Positions 1 to 9,600 of a stretch of DNA of 43,095 nt are shown here, in pieces. The position numbers were made by a program, and so were the translations under genes. Every line of letters starts with the position of its first letter. Position 1 is the stretch's first letter. Source of the DNA: a virus. The DNA is taken from IMG/VR virus record IMGVR_UViG_3300021962_000210, positions 1-43,095 of that record, one strand, 5' to 3'. Below the pieces are notes generated by a model. It searched no databases. It saw only the letters and a program-made list of their open reading frames with translations, and was not told the origin of the DNA.

Positions 1-175
1 CTTCACTCATGTTAAAATAAAACAAGCTCTTTAACTGACTATTCCCGTAATCTGTTACAAAATTATATTCTTGTCCTGGCGCTCTTACGCTGAACTTGTG
101 GCTTTCTTTCTCTGCAAGTTCTATGATCTCGTCAACATTAGTAATATAATTTTTAACAAGATTAACCTGATACAT
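1..175 (-). CDS. Unidentified protein, N-terminal 58 codons (runs off the left edge)
   Basis: Open reading frame starting with ATG at 175-173 and open to the edge of the window. It begins MYQVNLVKNYITNVDEI and continues with a charged, soluble-looking sequence. The ATG lies inside the last codons of the upstream fibre gene (14-nt overlap, out of frame), typical of translational coupling in this operon, and a weak purine-rich GGGAAT precedes it. It is the last visible cistron of the late baseplate/fibre operon, so a virion or fibre-associated role is possible, but I recognise no family. It does not carry the shared N-terminal module of the three preceding fibre proteins. Confidence 0.6.
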   Translation of the reverse strand, partial: MYQVNLVKNYITNVDEIIELAEKESHKFSVRAPGQEYNFVTDYGNSQLKSLFYFNMSE

Positions 176-1973
176 ATTCCCAACTCGTTCTATTTGAATT
201 AACTCTATAAGTTAAATTATTATTTCTTGTAGGATCGTTTACTGTCAATGCCCCGTCTGTTACAGAAGAGACATATGTAATTCCAATAAATCGTCCTGTG
301 GTAAATCCTGCACCACTCATACTAATATTTTGTATAGTGCTTGCGATTCTGCAAGTAGTATTTGCAGCAAAACTAGCCGGAGGTGCAATAGCATTTAACA
401 ACTCTACTATCGATCCGGCGCCAGCGGATGTCTTATCCAGTCCCCTAGTATCTAAACTAAAAAATAATGGTTTAGAAGCAATAGCATCGTCTACATATTT
501 TTTTGTTGCAGCATGCATTGGCGATGTTGGATCTGCTGATAAGGTTAGTAAACCAGTCATTGTTCCGCCTGCCACTGGAACCTTAGTGCTGTCATAAATC
601 GTAATATCAGATGTACCGTCAAAACTAATAGTGTTTATTGATCTTGCAGTTTGAAATTTTGTAGCTGTAGCTGCATTTCCGTTTAAAGAAGCAGTGATAG
701 TGTTAGCAGAAAAATTACCACTGTTGTCTCTCGCTACAATAAATCCACCACTGTTTCCTGATGTTGCTTTAATATTCCATGTCTCTGGATAAGTTCCTAG
801 ATACTCAGCAGGAGCTCCTGGTTGGACATCTCTTTGAATATATGCTCCAGCTGTTAATCCAGCGCCTGCCCCTGTCGGAGCAACTATGGTAATATCACCA
901 GTACCATCAAATGATACTCCATTAATATTTCTTGCTGTTAGTAATTTGCTAGCTGAACTAGCGTTGCCTGTAACATTACCAGTAACATTTCCTGTAAAGG
1001 TTGCATTATTGCCATCTGTCCCGCTGTCTAACACTGTAGTACCGTTAAGAGCTTTGACATCTCCTTTTACGTTTCCTACAACATTTCCAACTAAATCAGC
1101 AGTGATTACTCCTGCTGAAAAATCACCGTTGCCATCTCTAGATACTAACTTACCACTTTGATTTGCAGAGGAAGATGTAACATTCCAAAATACCTCAGCA
1201 GATCCATTAAAGTTAGACCCTGATATGTGAGTACCGGCCCTTAAAGAATACGGTACACTTTGATTAGCAATAGTAATATTTTGTGTTCCGTCAAAATATT
1301 GATCATTTATGTATCTTCCATTTAACAGTCTTGTAGCAGTTGATGCATTGCCAACAAGACTTCCGGAAATATTAGCACCGGATGAAAGATTTAATCCGAC
1401 AGTAATATTATTAAAACCAGTTATAGCTTCGCTAGGATCGATAGTAAAAATATTTTTAGATAAAATTGCTAGAACTGTTCCATCTACAACTAATTTTGAT
1501 ATCGGATAATATGTGTTGTTACCGCCTTTAATTTTTGTAGATATTAATCTTGTGTCACCGTATCCTTGTATTGCTTCTGGACCAATTAAACTCCAGCCTG
1601 CGGCAGAATATGGACTTGTTCCATCATAAACAAATAATTGCTCAGTTGTAGATTTAAACCACAGATCTCCTTTTCCCGGAGATGTAGGAGCAGATTCTGC
1701 TACCTGTGCGTTTGCTACAGCTTTCCATCCAGTTATATCATAAACATTAACTGTCTTAGTTAACGTATTATAATAAATTTGTCCTTGTACCGGCTTTGAT
1801 GGCGGTTCTGGAGCAGCAAAGTTTTCTAATAAAAATAAAAAGTTTTCGTTTTGATATTCACCATACCCGGCATAATTCCTGCCGACTAAAGTTAAGTCGG
1901 TAGTAGTGTTAATCGTGCCATCTTCTAGCACAGTTAACGCAGTTCCGCTCCATTTGTTAATCTGATATGCCAT
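162..1973 (-). CDS. Tail fibre-like virion protein, paralogue 3
   Basis: A 603-aa protein of fibre type. Residues about 1-100 are a module shared with the two upstream genes: LVGRNYAGYGE, then ENFLFLLENFA, then GQIYYNT and a Trp-containing segment, repeated in a weaker form at about 95-135. The middle consists of short beta-rich repeats (NINGVSFDGTGDITI type, occurring three times, and GNVTGNVTGNA runs) typical of trimeric phage fibres. Near residue 470-500 is a GGTMTGLLTL...KKYVDDAI segment, a common fibre coiled motif, followed by a C-terminal domain related to that of the 626-aa neighbour. It lies 14 nt downstream of that gene and has a TAGGAA-type ribosome site. Fibre role is inferred from repeats and context; the receptor is unknown. 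Confidence 0.75.
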   Translation of the reverse strand: MAYQINKWSGTALTVLEDGTINTTTDLTLVGRNYAGYGEYQNENFLFLLENFAAPEPPSKPVQGQIYYNTLTKTVNVYDITGWKAVANAQVAESAPTSPGKGDLWFKSTTEQLFVYDGTSPYSAAGWSLIGPEAIQGYGDTRLISTKIKGGNNTYYPISKLVVDGTVLAILSKNIFTIDPSEAITGFNNITVGLNLSSGANISGSLVGNASTATRLLNGRYINDQYFDGTQNITIANQSVPYSLRAGTHISGSNFNGSAEVFWNVTSSSANQSGKLVSRDGNGDFSAGVITADLVGNVVGNVKGDVKALNGTTVLDSGTDGNNATFTGNVTGNVTGNASSASKLLTARNINGVSFDGTGDITIVAPTGAGAGLTAGAYIQRDVQPGAPAEYLGTYPETWNIKATSGNSGGFIVARDNSGNFSANTITASLNGNAATATKFQTARSINTISFDGTSDITIYDSTKVPVAGGTMTGLLTLSADPTSPMHAATKKYVDDAIASKPLFFSLDTRGLDKTSAGAGSIVELLNAIAPPASFAANTTCRIASTIQNISMSGAGFTTGRFIGITYVSSVTDGALTVNDPTRNNNLTYRVNSNRTSWEYVSG

Positions 1974-1987
1974 GTTTCAATTCCTAA

Positions 1988-3868
1988 TTATGGTAAATCT
2001 TGTTGCCAGGTCCACACTCCTGAGCTAATTGCGTATTCTTTTACAAGTCTTGTAATAACTATATCAGGTGTAGGCAAAGACAACGGAGAAATGTTTAAGT
2101 CTGATAAAACAGTTCCTGTAGTCGTTGGACTAACTCCCGTTACTACTAACGAGAACGATTTACTAATCTCACTAGTAAATGTAAATGTCTCTGAAGTATT
2201 GCTGTAATAATATGTTAATACTCTACATTTAGTGTTTGGCTGATGCTCTGCAACTGGAAATAATTTTTCTATATACGTTGCAATAGCACCATTGGACAAC
2301 GGAGCTCCTGGATTTAACGGATCAGATATGTCCATGCTAAAGCCTAAGTTAGCTCTTCCTACTGCATAATCAACATATGCTTTAGGGGCTGCATCATTAG
2401 CTGCACTAGGGCTTGTTACAGTGTTAGTAAATGAATCATATGTATACTTGATTTCTTTAATTTCAGATCCTGATACTCGAATAGCACCTACTCCGGCCGG
2501 ATTTAAGATTAAATCAGTATTTGTAAATCTTGTAGTGATTTCATTATCATTGATAAAAATATCATCTACTGTAAAACTTGTAAATGTACCAAAGGATGTT
2601 AATCCAGGTGCATTAGTAATTGCAGCAGATAAAGTATTTCCGTTTAATACTTCAACTCCGCCAATCTTAAGACTTTTTCCAGCATCAAGGTTTATATGTT
2701 CTGAGAAGTTCCAAGCACGACTGGCCAATGCCATTCTGCCGCCGGATGCCGCAGCACCATCTTTAGACCACATTATGATGTGGTCAGTGGTTCCTTTCAG
2801 TGTGATACCGCCCTGATCACCGCTATCGTCTGTAGGTGATGCAACCTTAGCAATTTCTATCAACTTGTCTTCAACTGTTAATGTCGATGTGTTAACTGTT
2901 GTTGTATCACCTAATACTGTTAAATTACCGTTTACCTGAAGATTTCCGCCTATTAAGGCTGTACTTTCTGCGTTGTTAGGAAATACACTAACTATCTGAT
3001 CAAGTGGATTCACTTCAATTGCTGTCTGTAACTGAGTTCCGCTCGATCTGGCTAATAATTTTATTCGTTTACTAATAGAATCATTTTGAACTATTAGATC
3101 TCCGGATCCATCTAGATATAGTTTTGCCTGTAACGAATCGCCAAATGTATATCCGTTATTGTTGGTCGACGATATCGATCCTTGTATATTGACTGATGGA
3201 ACATCAGTTTGAAAGTATGAAGTAGACGACTTATTGTTTAACTTTTCACTGTTTAAAGCTGTTCCGTTCCATTTTACTCCTATTAGAGTGCCCGGGGTGA
3301 ATCCTATTTCAATATCAGTATTATCAGGAAAGCCAACTATTCCGACCGATGGCCTAAATTTATCCTTACTGAATATTCCTAATAAATTTCCACCGCAGTA
3401 CATTAATGCAATGGTGTGATCCAATCCTAAAGTATCAGTTGATGTCTGTACTCTAAAGCCTGTCTCTTTTTGTAATTCAGTATAAATCGGAGCTACTAAT
3501 ATCAAAGTAGTTCCATCGTAAAAAAATAATTGATTGGTTCTATCGTTAAACCAGAGATCTCCCGCTCCCAAACTTAACGGTTGATTAACTGAGATTGTAG
3601 CAGTCCCTACTGAAACAAAGTCTAATCCGTTGTAAACTTTTAATTTCTGTTCTGTAGTATCATACCAAAGCTGACCACTAATCGGACTAGTTGGTTGTGT
3701 TGTACTAGAAAAATTCTCAAGCAATTTAACAAAGTTTTCGTTGATGTATTCACCAAACCCGCTATAATTCTTTCCCACAAGTGTTAGAGACGAACTTAGC
3801 TGATCTATCTGACCATCTGCTACCGTTGCTAGAGTATTTCCATCTGATTTATTAATAATATAAGACAT
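1988..3868 (-). CDS. Tail fibre-like virion protein, paralogue 2
   Basis: A 626-aa protein with the same N-terminal module as its neighbours (LVGKNYSGFGEYINENFVKLLENF, then GQLWYDT and LKVYNG, then GDLWFNDRTNQLFFYDGT). The middle has beta-rich segments including VNGNLTVLGDTTTVNTSTLTV, a pattern common in phage fibre shafts. Near residues 490-510 is PKAYVDYAVGRANLGFSMD, which aligns with KKYVDDAIASKPLFFSLD in the 603-aa paralogue, and both then have a T(K/T)CR motif. Shared ends with different middles suggest an assembly module at each end around a variable shaft. It is the second of three fibre genes in tandem, 11 nt after the collar-domain gene. A GGAAAAA ribosome site precedes ATG. Confidence 0.75.
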   Translation of the reverse strand: MSYIINKSDGNTLATVADGQIDQLSSSLTLVGKNYSGFGEYINENFVKLLENFSSTTQPTSPISGQLWYDTTEQKLKVYNGLDFVSVGTATISVNQPLSLGAGDLWFNDRTNQLFFYDGTTLILVAPIYTELQKETGFRVQTSTDTLGLDHTIALMYCGGNLLGIFSKDKFRPSVGIVGFPDNTDIEIGFTPGTLIGVKWNGTALNSEKLNNKSSTSYFQTDVPSVNIQGSISSTNNNGYTFGDSLQAKLYLDGSGDLIVQNDSISKRIKLLARSSGTQLQTAIEVNPLDQIVSVFPNNAESTALIGGNLQVNGNLTVLGDTTTVNTSTLTVEDKLIEIAKVASPTDDSGDQGGITLKGTTDHIIMWSKDGAAASGGRMALASRAWNFSEHINLDAGKSLKIGGVEVLNGNTLSAAITNAPGLTSFGTFTSFTVDDIFINDNEITTRFTNTDLILNPAGVGAIRVSGSEIKEIKYTYDSFTNTVTSPSAANDAAPKAYVDYAVGRANLGFSMDISDPLNPGAPLSNGAIATYIEKLFPVAEHQPNTKCRVLTYYYSNTSETFTFTSEISKSFSLVVTGVSPTTTGTVLSDLNISPLSLPTPDIVITRLVKEYAISSGVWTWQQDLP

Positions 3869-3879
3869 TTATTTTTCCA

Positions 3880-6000
3880 TTATGTCAAAGTAGTGAACTT
3901 ATCGACACCATATCTAATGATATAGTTGACTGTTAAGAACGGATTCATTAAAGAGAACGATTGTCCTAGACTAGCCAGTGTTCTATCTTTAATACCACCC
4001 GATGTTGGCAGTCCTTGTAACTGATTCGAAACATATGACGATGGTCCAGAAATTAGTTGACCGCCGTCTTGAGGAGTAGCAGTGTCTGCTCTATAGGCAT
4101 AATACTGTTCACCCTTAGTACCATTTAAGTTTGTTCCTTTTAGATCGTGCTCGTGTTGAGGAAGATTTGATATTGACAGCGACGATGTAGCTGCTCCGGA
4201 GAATCCACCCAGTGTCGTTGCTTGATCACCTGGGACACGTCTAGGATTAGGAGTACCACCGCCTGCATCAACTACTCCGACTAGATTACCGTTATCCATA
4301 TCTTCTTTACCTAATGCAAATCTACCTCTTAAATCAGGTAACTTGAAGTACAATGTGGGATCGCCGATCCAGGTATAATTTAAAGGGACATACTTGTCTA
4401 AAATTATATCGTATAGATCTCTATATCTATTTTTTAACACTTCACTACCGTCGCATAAGAAAAATCCAGGAGGTGCAATATTTCCTGCATAAGGTAAAAT
4501 AGCACCAACAGGAATTCCTAAGCTGCCTACAAAATTATCTCGGGTCATCCTTCTAATTTTATCTGTAGTGGTTGCGTTAGGAACGTAAACTAAAAGTTGA
4601 GTAGTATCATCCGAAGTAGTAATTGTTGACTTGTTTGTAAACAAGTTTACAGATAATGTAGTCGGGAATGTTTTATTATACCCGCCTGTTGCACCGTCGA
4701 ACGATACTGGATCAGACACCACATCTCCAGTTAACTGGAATGTTGTGCTTTGTTTTAAAGAATCAGCTGTACCAGCTGTTCCTGTAATATTTCCGCTAAA
4801 AGATCCTTCAAAGGTATCTGCCACTACTCGCTTTGCATATACGTTATTAAATCTGTTTCCGCCAGCAGTAGAATCTGCACCTATATCATAAAGATTTGAT
4901 GTCTTAGGTAATATAGTATTCATCGTAGAAGTATTTTGTACTTCTAGATTTCCTCCGATAACAGCACTCTTAGTAACTGCAATGCCACCTGCTGTCTGTA
5001 TACTACCGCTAGAAAGATTTACGGCCGAAGCTGTATTTGTAATGTATAAAGTGCCAGACAGTTTCTGATTACCAATTATATCTAAAGATTCTTGAGGATC
5101 TAATTGATTAATACCAACAGATTCGTTCTTAATTCTAATTACTGTGTTTGGCTGTGATAATTTACTAGTCTGTATATCAATTGGATTACCAGCTAATGAG
5201 TTATAAATCTTGGCACCGGTTGCTGTATTTTGTAACTTAAATTCGCTGTTAATTACTAGACCGTTAGAGTTATTAATATTAAATTGATTATCAACTGTAT
5301 TAATTTGATCAGTTCTTAAAAATTTAGTAGCCGATACATCAGTAGTACCAATTCTTAATGCTTCTGCTGATGTTGATATTCCAATTAATTTAGTGACATA
5401 TCCAGCATCCAATGTGGTGGTTGTTATATTCAAACCAGGTTTGATACCTTGTTCAAATCCTGAAATAGTTGTCTTGGGACTGAATGCAACTGAGCTAACA
5501 ATTGCTACCGGCTTGTCGTCTACATAAAAACTTAATACTGTTTTCGATGTCGTGTCTTGTGCTACAATGGTTTCAACTAACGGCCCGGTTCTTGTTCCGC
5601 CGCTATAGAACGGTCCGACTAAAATCCACCTAGAACCAGAATAAATTGATAACTGTTGATTACTGGTATTAACCCATAGATCGCCCTGCCTGCTTGAAGC
5701 AGCATCCGGTTCTTCTACTCCGGTTTGTATATTGCTTGCAGCCTTCCAATTGGTACTATCCCAAACTTTTAATTGTTCGTTTTGCGTATCATACCACAAT
5801 TGACCTTCAACTGCATTAATTGGTTTTGAACCTGAAGCAAAATTTTCTAGTAAATGTAAAAAATTCTCAGCAATAATTTGACCATAGCCTGTAACATTTC
5901 TTCCAGGAAATATTAAGCTGGTATCAGTATTAGAAGTATTGTCATATACTGTAATAGGTACTTTAGTATTTTTATCTGTAAAATTGACTGTATATGGCAT
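3880..6000 (-). CDS. Short tail fibre / collar-domain virion protein (gp12-like)
   Basis: A 706-aa protein. Residues 1-140 carry the fibre N-terminal module of this operon (FPGRNVTGYGQIIAENFLHL, GQLWYDTQNEQLKVWD). The C-terminal third is a phage tail collar domain: at about 497-520 VGAILPYAGNIAPPGFFLCDG, then a FKLPDLRGRFALG segment, a LPQHEHDL segment at about 615-620 whose HxH resembles the metal-binding motif of T4 gp12, and NPFLTVNYIIRYG near the C-terminus. In T4 this domain binds the host surface as the short tail fibre. The start overlaps the upstream stop region and has GAGG five to ten bases before ATG. Family assignment is firm for the collar domain; equating it with gp12 is inference. 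Confidence 0.85.
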   Translation of the reverse strand: MPYTVNFTDKNTKVPITVYDNTSNTDTSLIFPGRNVTGYGQIIAENFLHLLENFASGSKPINAVEGQLWYDTQNEQLKVWDSTNWKAASNIQTGVEEPDAASSRQGDLWVNTSNQQLSIYSGSRWILVGPFYSGGTRTGPLVETIVAQDTTSKTVLSFYVDDKPVAIVSSVAFSPKTTISGFEQGIKPGLNITTTTLDAGYVTKLIGISTSAEALRIGTTDVSATKFLRTDQINTVDNQFNINNSNGLVINSEFKLQNTATGAKIYNSLAGNPIDIQTSKLSQPNTVIRIKNESVGINQLDPQESLDIIGNQKLSGTLYITNTASAVNLSSGSIQTAGGIAVTKSAVIGGNLEVQNTSTMNTILPKTSNLYDIGADSTAGGNRFNNVYAKRVVADTFEGSFSGNITGTAGTADSLKQSTTFQLTGDVVSDPVSFDGATGGYNKTFPTTLSVNLFTNKSTITTSDDTTQLLVYVPNATTTDKIRRMTRDNFVGSLGIPVGAILPYAGNIAPPGFFLCDGSEVLKNRYRDLYDIILDKYVPLNYTWIGDPTLYFKLPDLRGRFALGKEDMDNGNLVGVVDAGGGTPNPRRVPGDQATTLGGFSGAATSSLSISNLPQHEHDLKGTNLNGTKGEQYYAYRADTATPQDGGQLISGPSSYVSNQLQGLPTSGGIKDRTLASLGQSFSLMNPFLTVNYIIRYGVDKFTTLT

Positions 6001-6002
6001 CT

Positions 6003-6650
6003 TTATACCTCAGTGAAACCGGTTAAGCTCTGAACACGGATTGTGTAATCAATCTGCAACAATCTGTTCAAAGATTTCTGTACAGGATGGAATATAACGT
6101 GTGTCAACAGTTTGTAATTTCCTGCAGGATCGTATCCTTTTAAACCTAACTCGTCAAAAACAAAATTACCGTCCATTGATTGACTATTATCAAACGCCTC
6201 TTGCCCTAACGGCTCTCCATAATCTAAAAAACAACTAACCACAATATCTGTATATGTTGCTCCACTTATATGACGAATTTCCATTTTATTTCTAACGGGA
6301 TCCAAATTATCTTTTTGGTATTCGTCTACTACTTTGGCATAAGTTTGATTATACAAACTGGAATTTGTTCCTGTTGTATTCGGAGTCAAATAAGTTATCA
6401 ATCCTGTAGGATCAACCGTTGTTCCGCCTGTTCCAAAAACCATCTGATAAATGGTTCCTTTGCCCTGAGCTGCAAGACTATTAGCTAGGGCAGTACTCAT
6501 GTTTTCGTAATGAATTGCATTGCGTTTATTAACAGCAATTTCTCCAGTATCAGGGTACCATATTTTAATATGACCTTCGACATGAAACCCAGCAAATTCG
6601 TTAGGTTTTTTAGTGTTTTCTAAGTTTGACATAGTTAGATTTTCTTCCAT
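6003..6650 (-). CDS. Virion-associated protein of unknown fold
   Basis: A 215-aa protein between the giant structural protein and the fibre genes. No signal peptide or membrane segment. It has a central region rich in small polar residues (GTGGTTVDPTG, NTTGTNSSLYNQ) and a C-terminal beta-like stretch ending VQSLTGFTEV. I do not recognise a named domain; in T4 the equivalent position is taken by wedge and fibre-attachment proteins (gp8-gp11), so an adaptor between baseplate and fibres is a guess. The first ATG is at 6650, but a late-promoter-like AATAAATAC lies only three bases before it. The ATG at 6632 (seventh codon, MSNLENTKK) has GGAAGA upstream and could be the true start, giving 209 aa. 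Confidence 0.6.
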   Translation of the reverse strand: MEENLTMSNLENTKKPNEFAGFHVEGHIKIWYPDTGEIAVNKRNAIHYENMSTALANSLAAQGKGTIYQMVFGTGGTTVDPTGLITYLTPNTTGTNSSLYNQTYAKVVDEYQKDNLDPVRNKMEIRHISGATYTDIVVSCFLDYGEPLGQEAFDNSQSMDGNFVFDELGLKGYDPAGNYKLLTHVIFHPVQKSLNRLLQIDYTIRVQSLTGFTEV

Positions 6651-6653
6651 CTT

Positions 6654-6662
6654 GTATTTATT
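6654..6662 (-). promoter_or_regulatory. Late-promoter-like AATAAATAC before the 215-aa gene
   Basis: On the minus strand AATAAATAC matches the core of T4-type late promoters (TATAAATA in T4). It overlaps the stop codon of the giant gene and sits three bases before the first ATG of the 215-aa gene. If used, transcription would start at about that ATG, which favours initiation at the ATG at 6632. Confidence 0.4.
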
Positions 6663-9600
6663 CGGGTAATTTTGTAGTCTTATTTCTCAAGAAATTAGCT
6701 ACAGGAGTGGTATTATCAAGCAATGTAGTGCCCGACGATGCTGTAGTTAATCCCTGATCGTAAAAAATCTGCCCAGTACGCTTAATTACTGTAATTCTCA
6801 CACCGGCAGGTACAGCTTTAGTTAATCTAATGTAAGGAGTTTTTCCGTTGACACTAAAGTCTGCTTCAACATCAATGTCTGCTGCTGGACTTTCTAATCC
6901 GTTGTTTTCAGAATACTGCTTATATGAGTCTTTAACTAATCGTTTGCCTTGGATAAAGACCTCCAGTTGATCGCAAGGGCCATAAGTAGACGGTATTGTA
7001 TTTCTATACCAGCTCGATCTTGTGCCTTGTGCCGGAGTGAAGCTCAGAGGACCTATTAGCAGAGTTGATCCGTCACTAACAAAATCTTCTCTAGCTTGAT
7101 ACTCTCGATATGGTAGAGATTGATAAATGCTGACATCTACTACTTTGGATCCAATTTCGTGTGACTCGGCAATCGCTGAACCGTACACTCCTCTTCTTAA
7201 TTGTCCTAGTATGTTACCAGTTTTAGTGTAGTACTCGATACGCTCGCTATTGACGAATATTGTTCCTGGTACTCGATCTGCAACATTCGGAACCGGTAAC
7301 GAACTAGCATCATTTACTTCTATAACAGTATCATAATACTTTAATTCTTTTGCCAATTCGACAGAGTTTATAGAGTAATTTGTGAAATGATTATGATTCA
7401 ACATATCTTTATAAAGCTCGTACGCAACTGGATCTTTATAGACATTGTTTCCAAATATTAATACTGTAATAATATCTGTATCTATAGTTTCTACTCTTAA
7501 TTCAGCTATGCTGTAAAGTTTGTTATAGCTGTAGTCAACTTCAGGAGTTAGTCGATGGCCGTTCTTGTAAATCCAAATAAATGAATTTGAGATAGACTGT
7601 CTCCTAATAGGTAGAGATGTTTTGCTACCGACAAATCTATCTTTAACTAAAGATAGTGTTGAGTATTCACTGAACCAGGTTACTAATATTTGATCATTAG
7701 GATTTAAACTTAACGAACTATCAAAAACAATATTATTATTAGAAATTGTATATTTGACATCTCTTACAATTTCTACAATAATTTCATCATTAATTGTTAA
7801 TTCAGAACTTAATACTGTTAAGGTATTTGTTTGACCGTCAAACAACCATTGTCTAATAAATTCAGCAAGGACATTATTAATATAAACCTTTATCTGAGAT
7901 AATAGTATTGATCCTGAAGCAACTGCTGGATCAGTTCCTATAACAAAAGAATTATTTGAACCATTATATTTTACTGATAACATGTCTCCCGAATCAATAT
8001 ATAATCCGTTAACTTCTACTATCATGTTTCCAGCAGCAGAAGCTTTTTCTAAACTAACAAAGTTATCAAGAGAATAAGTTCTTGTAGATCCGTCGTATAT
8101 TATTGTTTGTTGATTAATTCTTATAGGAGTTTTATCAATTAAAGAATTGTTCAATCCTCCCATAACAAGAATCTTAATTTGATCACCAACGTTAGGAGCG
8201 CCAGGAAATTCTACTGCTGTATTATTAGTATTATTCAAGACTGTTGCAGAATTAATGAATATTGCCGATGACTCAATTCCATTTACTGTAGCAACTATTT
8301 TACTAGTATCTGCGTACCTTGCATTAGTTACAAAGAATCTCGTATTTCCGTCGCCTACAAATTCTACATAGTCTAGTATTCCATATCCGCCCGGACCGAA
8401 GCTAACAATTTCTATCGGTATTCCAAATGAAGGTGGATTTAAAAATTCAATAGTGCCGACGTCTAAGTTTACCCAAGCATCAGAAGTTGTATCATATTTG
8501 TCAAGTGTTAATACTTGTTTTATTTTGTCAAGATAAACTGCAACTGCATTAAACTCTAAGATGCTTTGGCCAATTTCAAACTTTCTGTTTATTCCATTGC
8601 CAAAGTAAACTCTGCTTAATACATTAGGAGCTCCGATATTAACTGAAGTAAAAACTTTAATAGATACAGAATCTAATACTTGACCAGGAATATTTTCCTC
8701 AGGAGCAGGCACCTGTGACGGGCTGATGAATGTTTCGCCATAAACTAAAATTTCATCTACAGTCTTACCTGTAGCAGTCGTATACAGACTATTGGTGTTC
8801 GCCAATGTACCGCCACTTAGATTTGTATCTAAAACATTTAGATCGCTGATTACTACAGTTCCGTCGCTATCACTAGATCTAAATATTAAAATGTCACCAG
8901 CCTGTGTGTGAAGATTGTAAGGTAAATTAACTGACTTAGTTACTCCGTTTCCTACAAATGTATTCATTACTGCGGTAACTGGAGCAGATGTTTTTCCATT
9001 TGGCTGAACTGTCGAGCCGTCATACACATCATAGTAAGGATCGTCAATTCTTGTAAACTTTCCTGTCTTATCAGGAAGCGTAGAAAAGTCTCCTCGCTTA
9101 ATGTAGACGTTAATCGCTTGACCTATTGCAGGAACGTATGGCAATTCAACTGATGTTGTGCTGCCGTCTGCTATAACATAATAGTCGCTATTTGCAGATA
9201 CGCTGTCCCAACTGTCACTAAACCAAGGCAATGCGTCCCAACCCCCTGTTGCGGTGAATGACGATCCTTGTATAATCACTCCGCCGAAGTCTATACCTGT
9301 CATTAGCTGTTCTGTATTGTTTCCTATCATTCCAGCATCTGGGGAATAAAACTTGTTTATTCTGTCAACGCTGTCTAATATAGAATCATTTTTTTCATAA
9401 GATATTTTGATCGATGCACCGTTAACAGGAACATATGAGAATTTAACTCTGCCTTTTAATACAGAATTTCCATCAATTTCTTTAGTGTATAAAGTAACTG
9501 TGTAAAGATTTGATAAAATTAAATTATTGTCAATATAGATAGTAAATTTAGATCTATCTCTAGTAGGAGGATATTTTAAATCAAACACCGCTGTTCTGCC

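Noticed and set aside
298-597. Plus-strand open frames opposite the fibre and baseplate genes (for example 298-597, 886-1161, 24775-25032, 28530-28976)
   Set aside because: They are shadows of clearly coding minus-strand genes, lack ribosome sites and show no family features.
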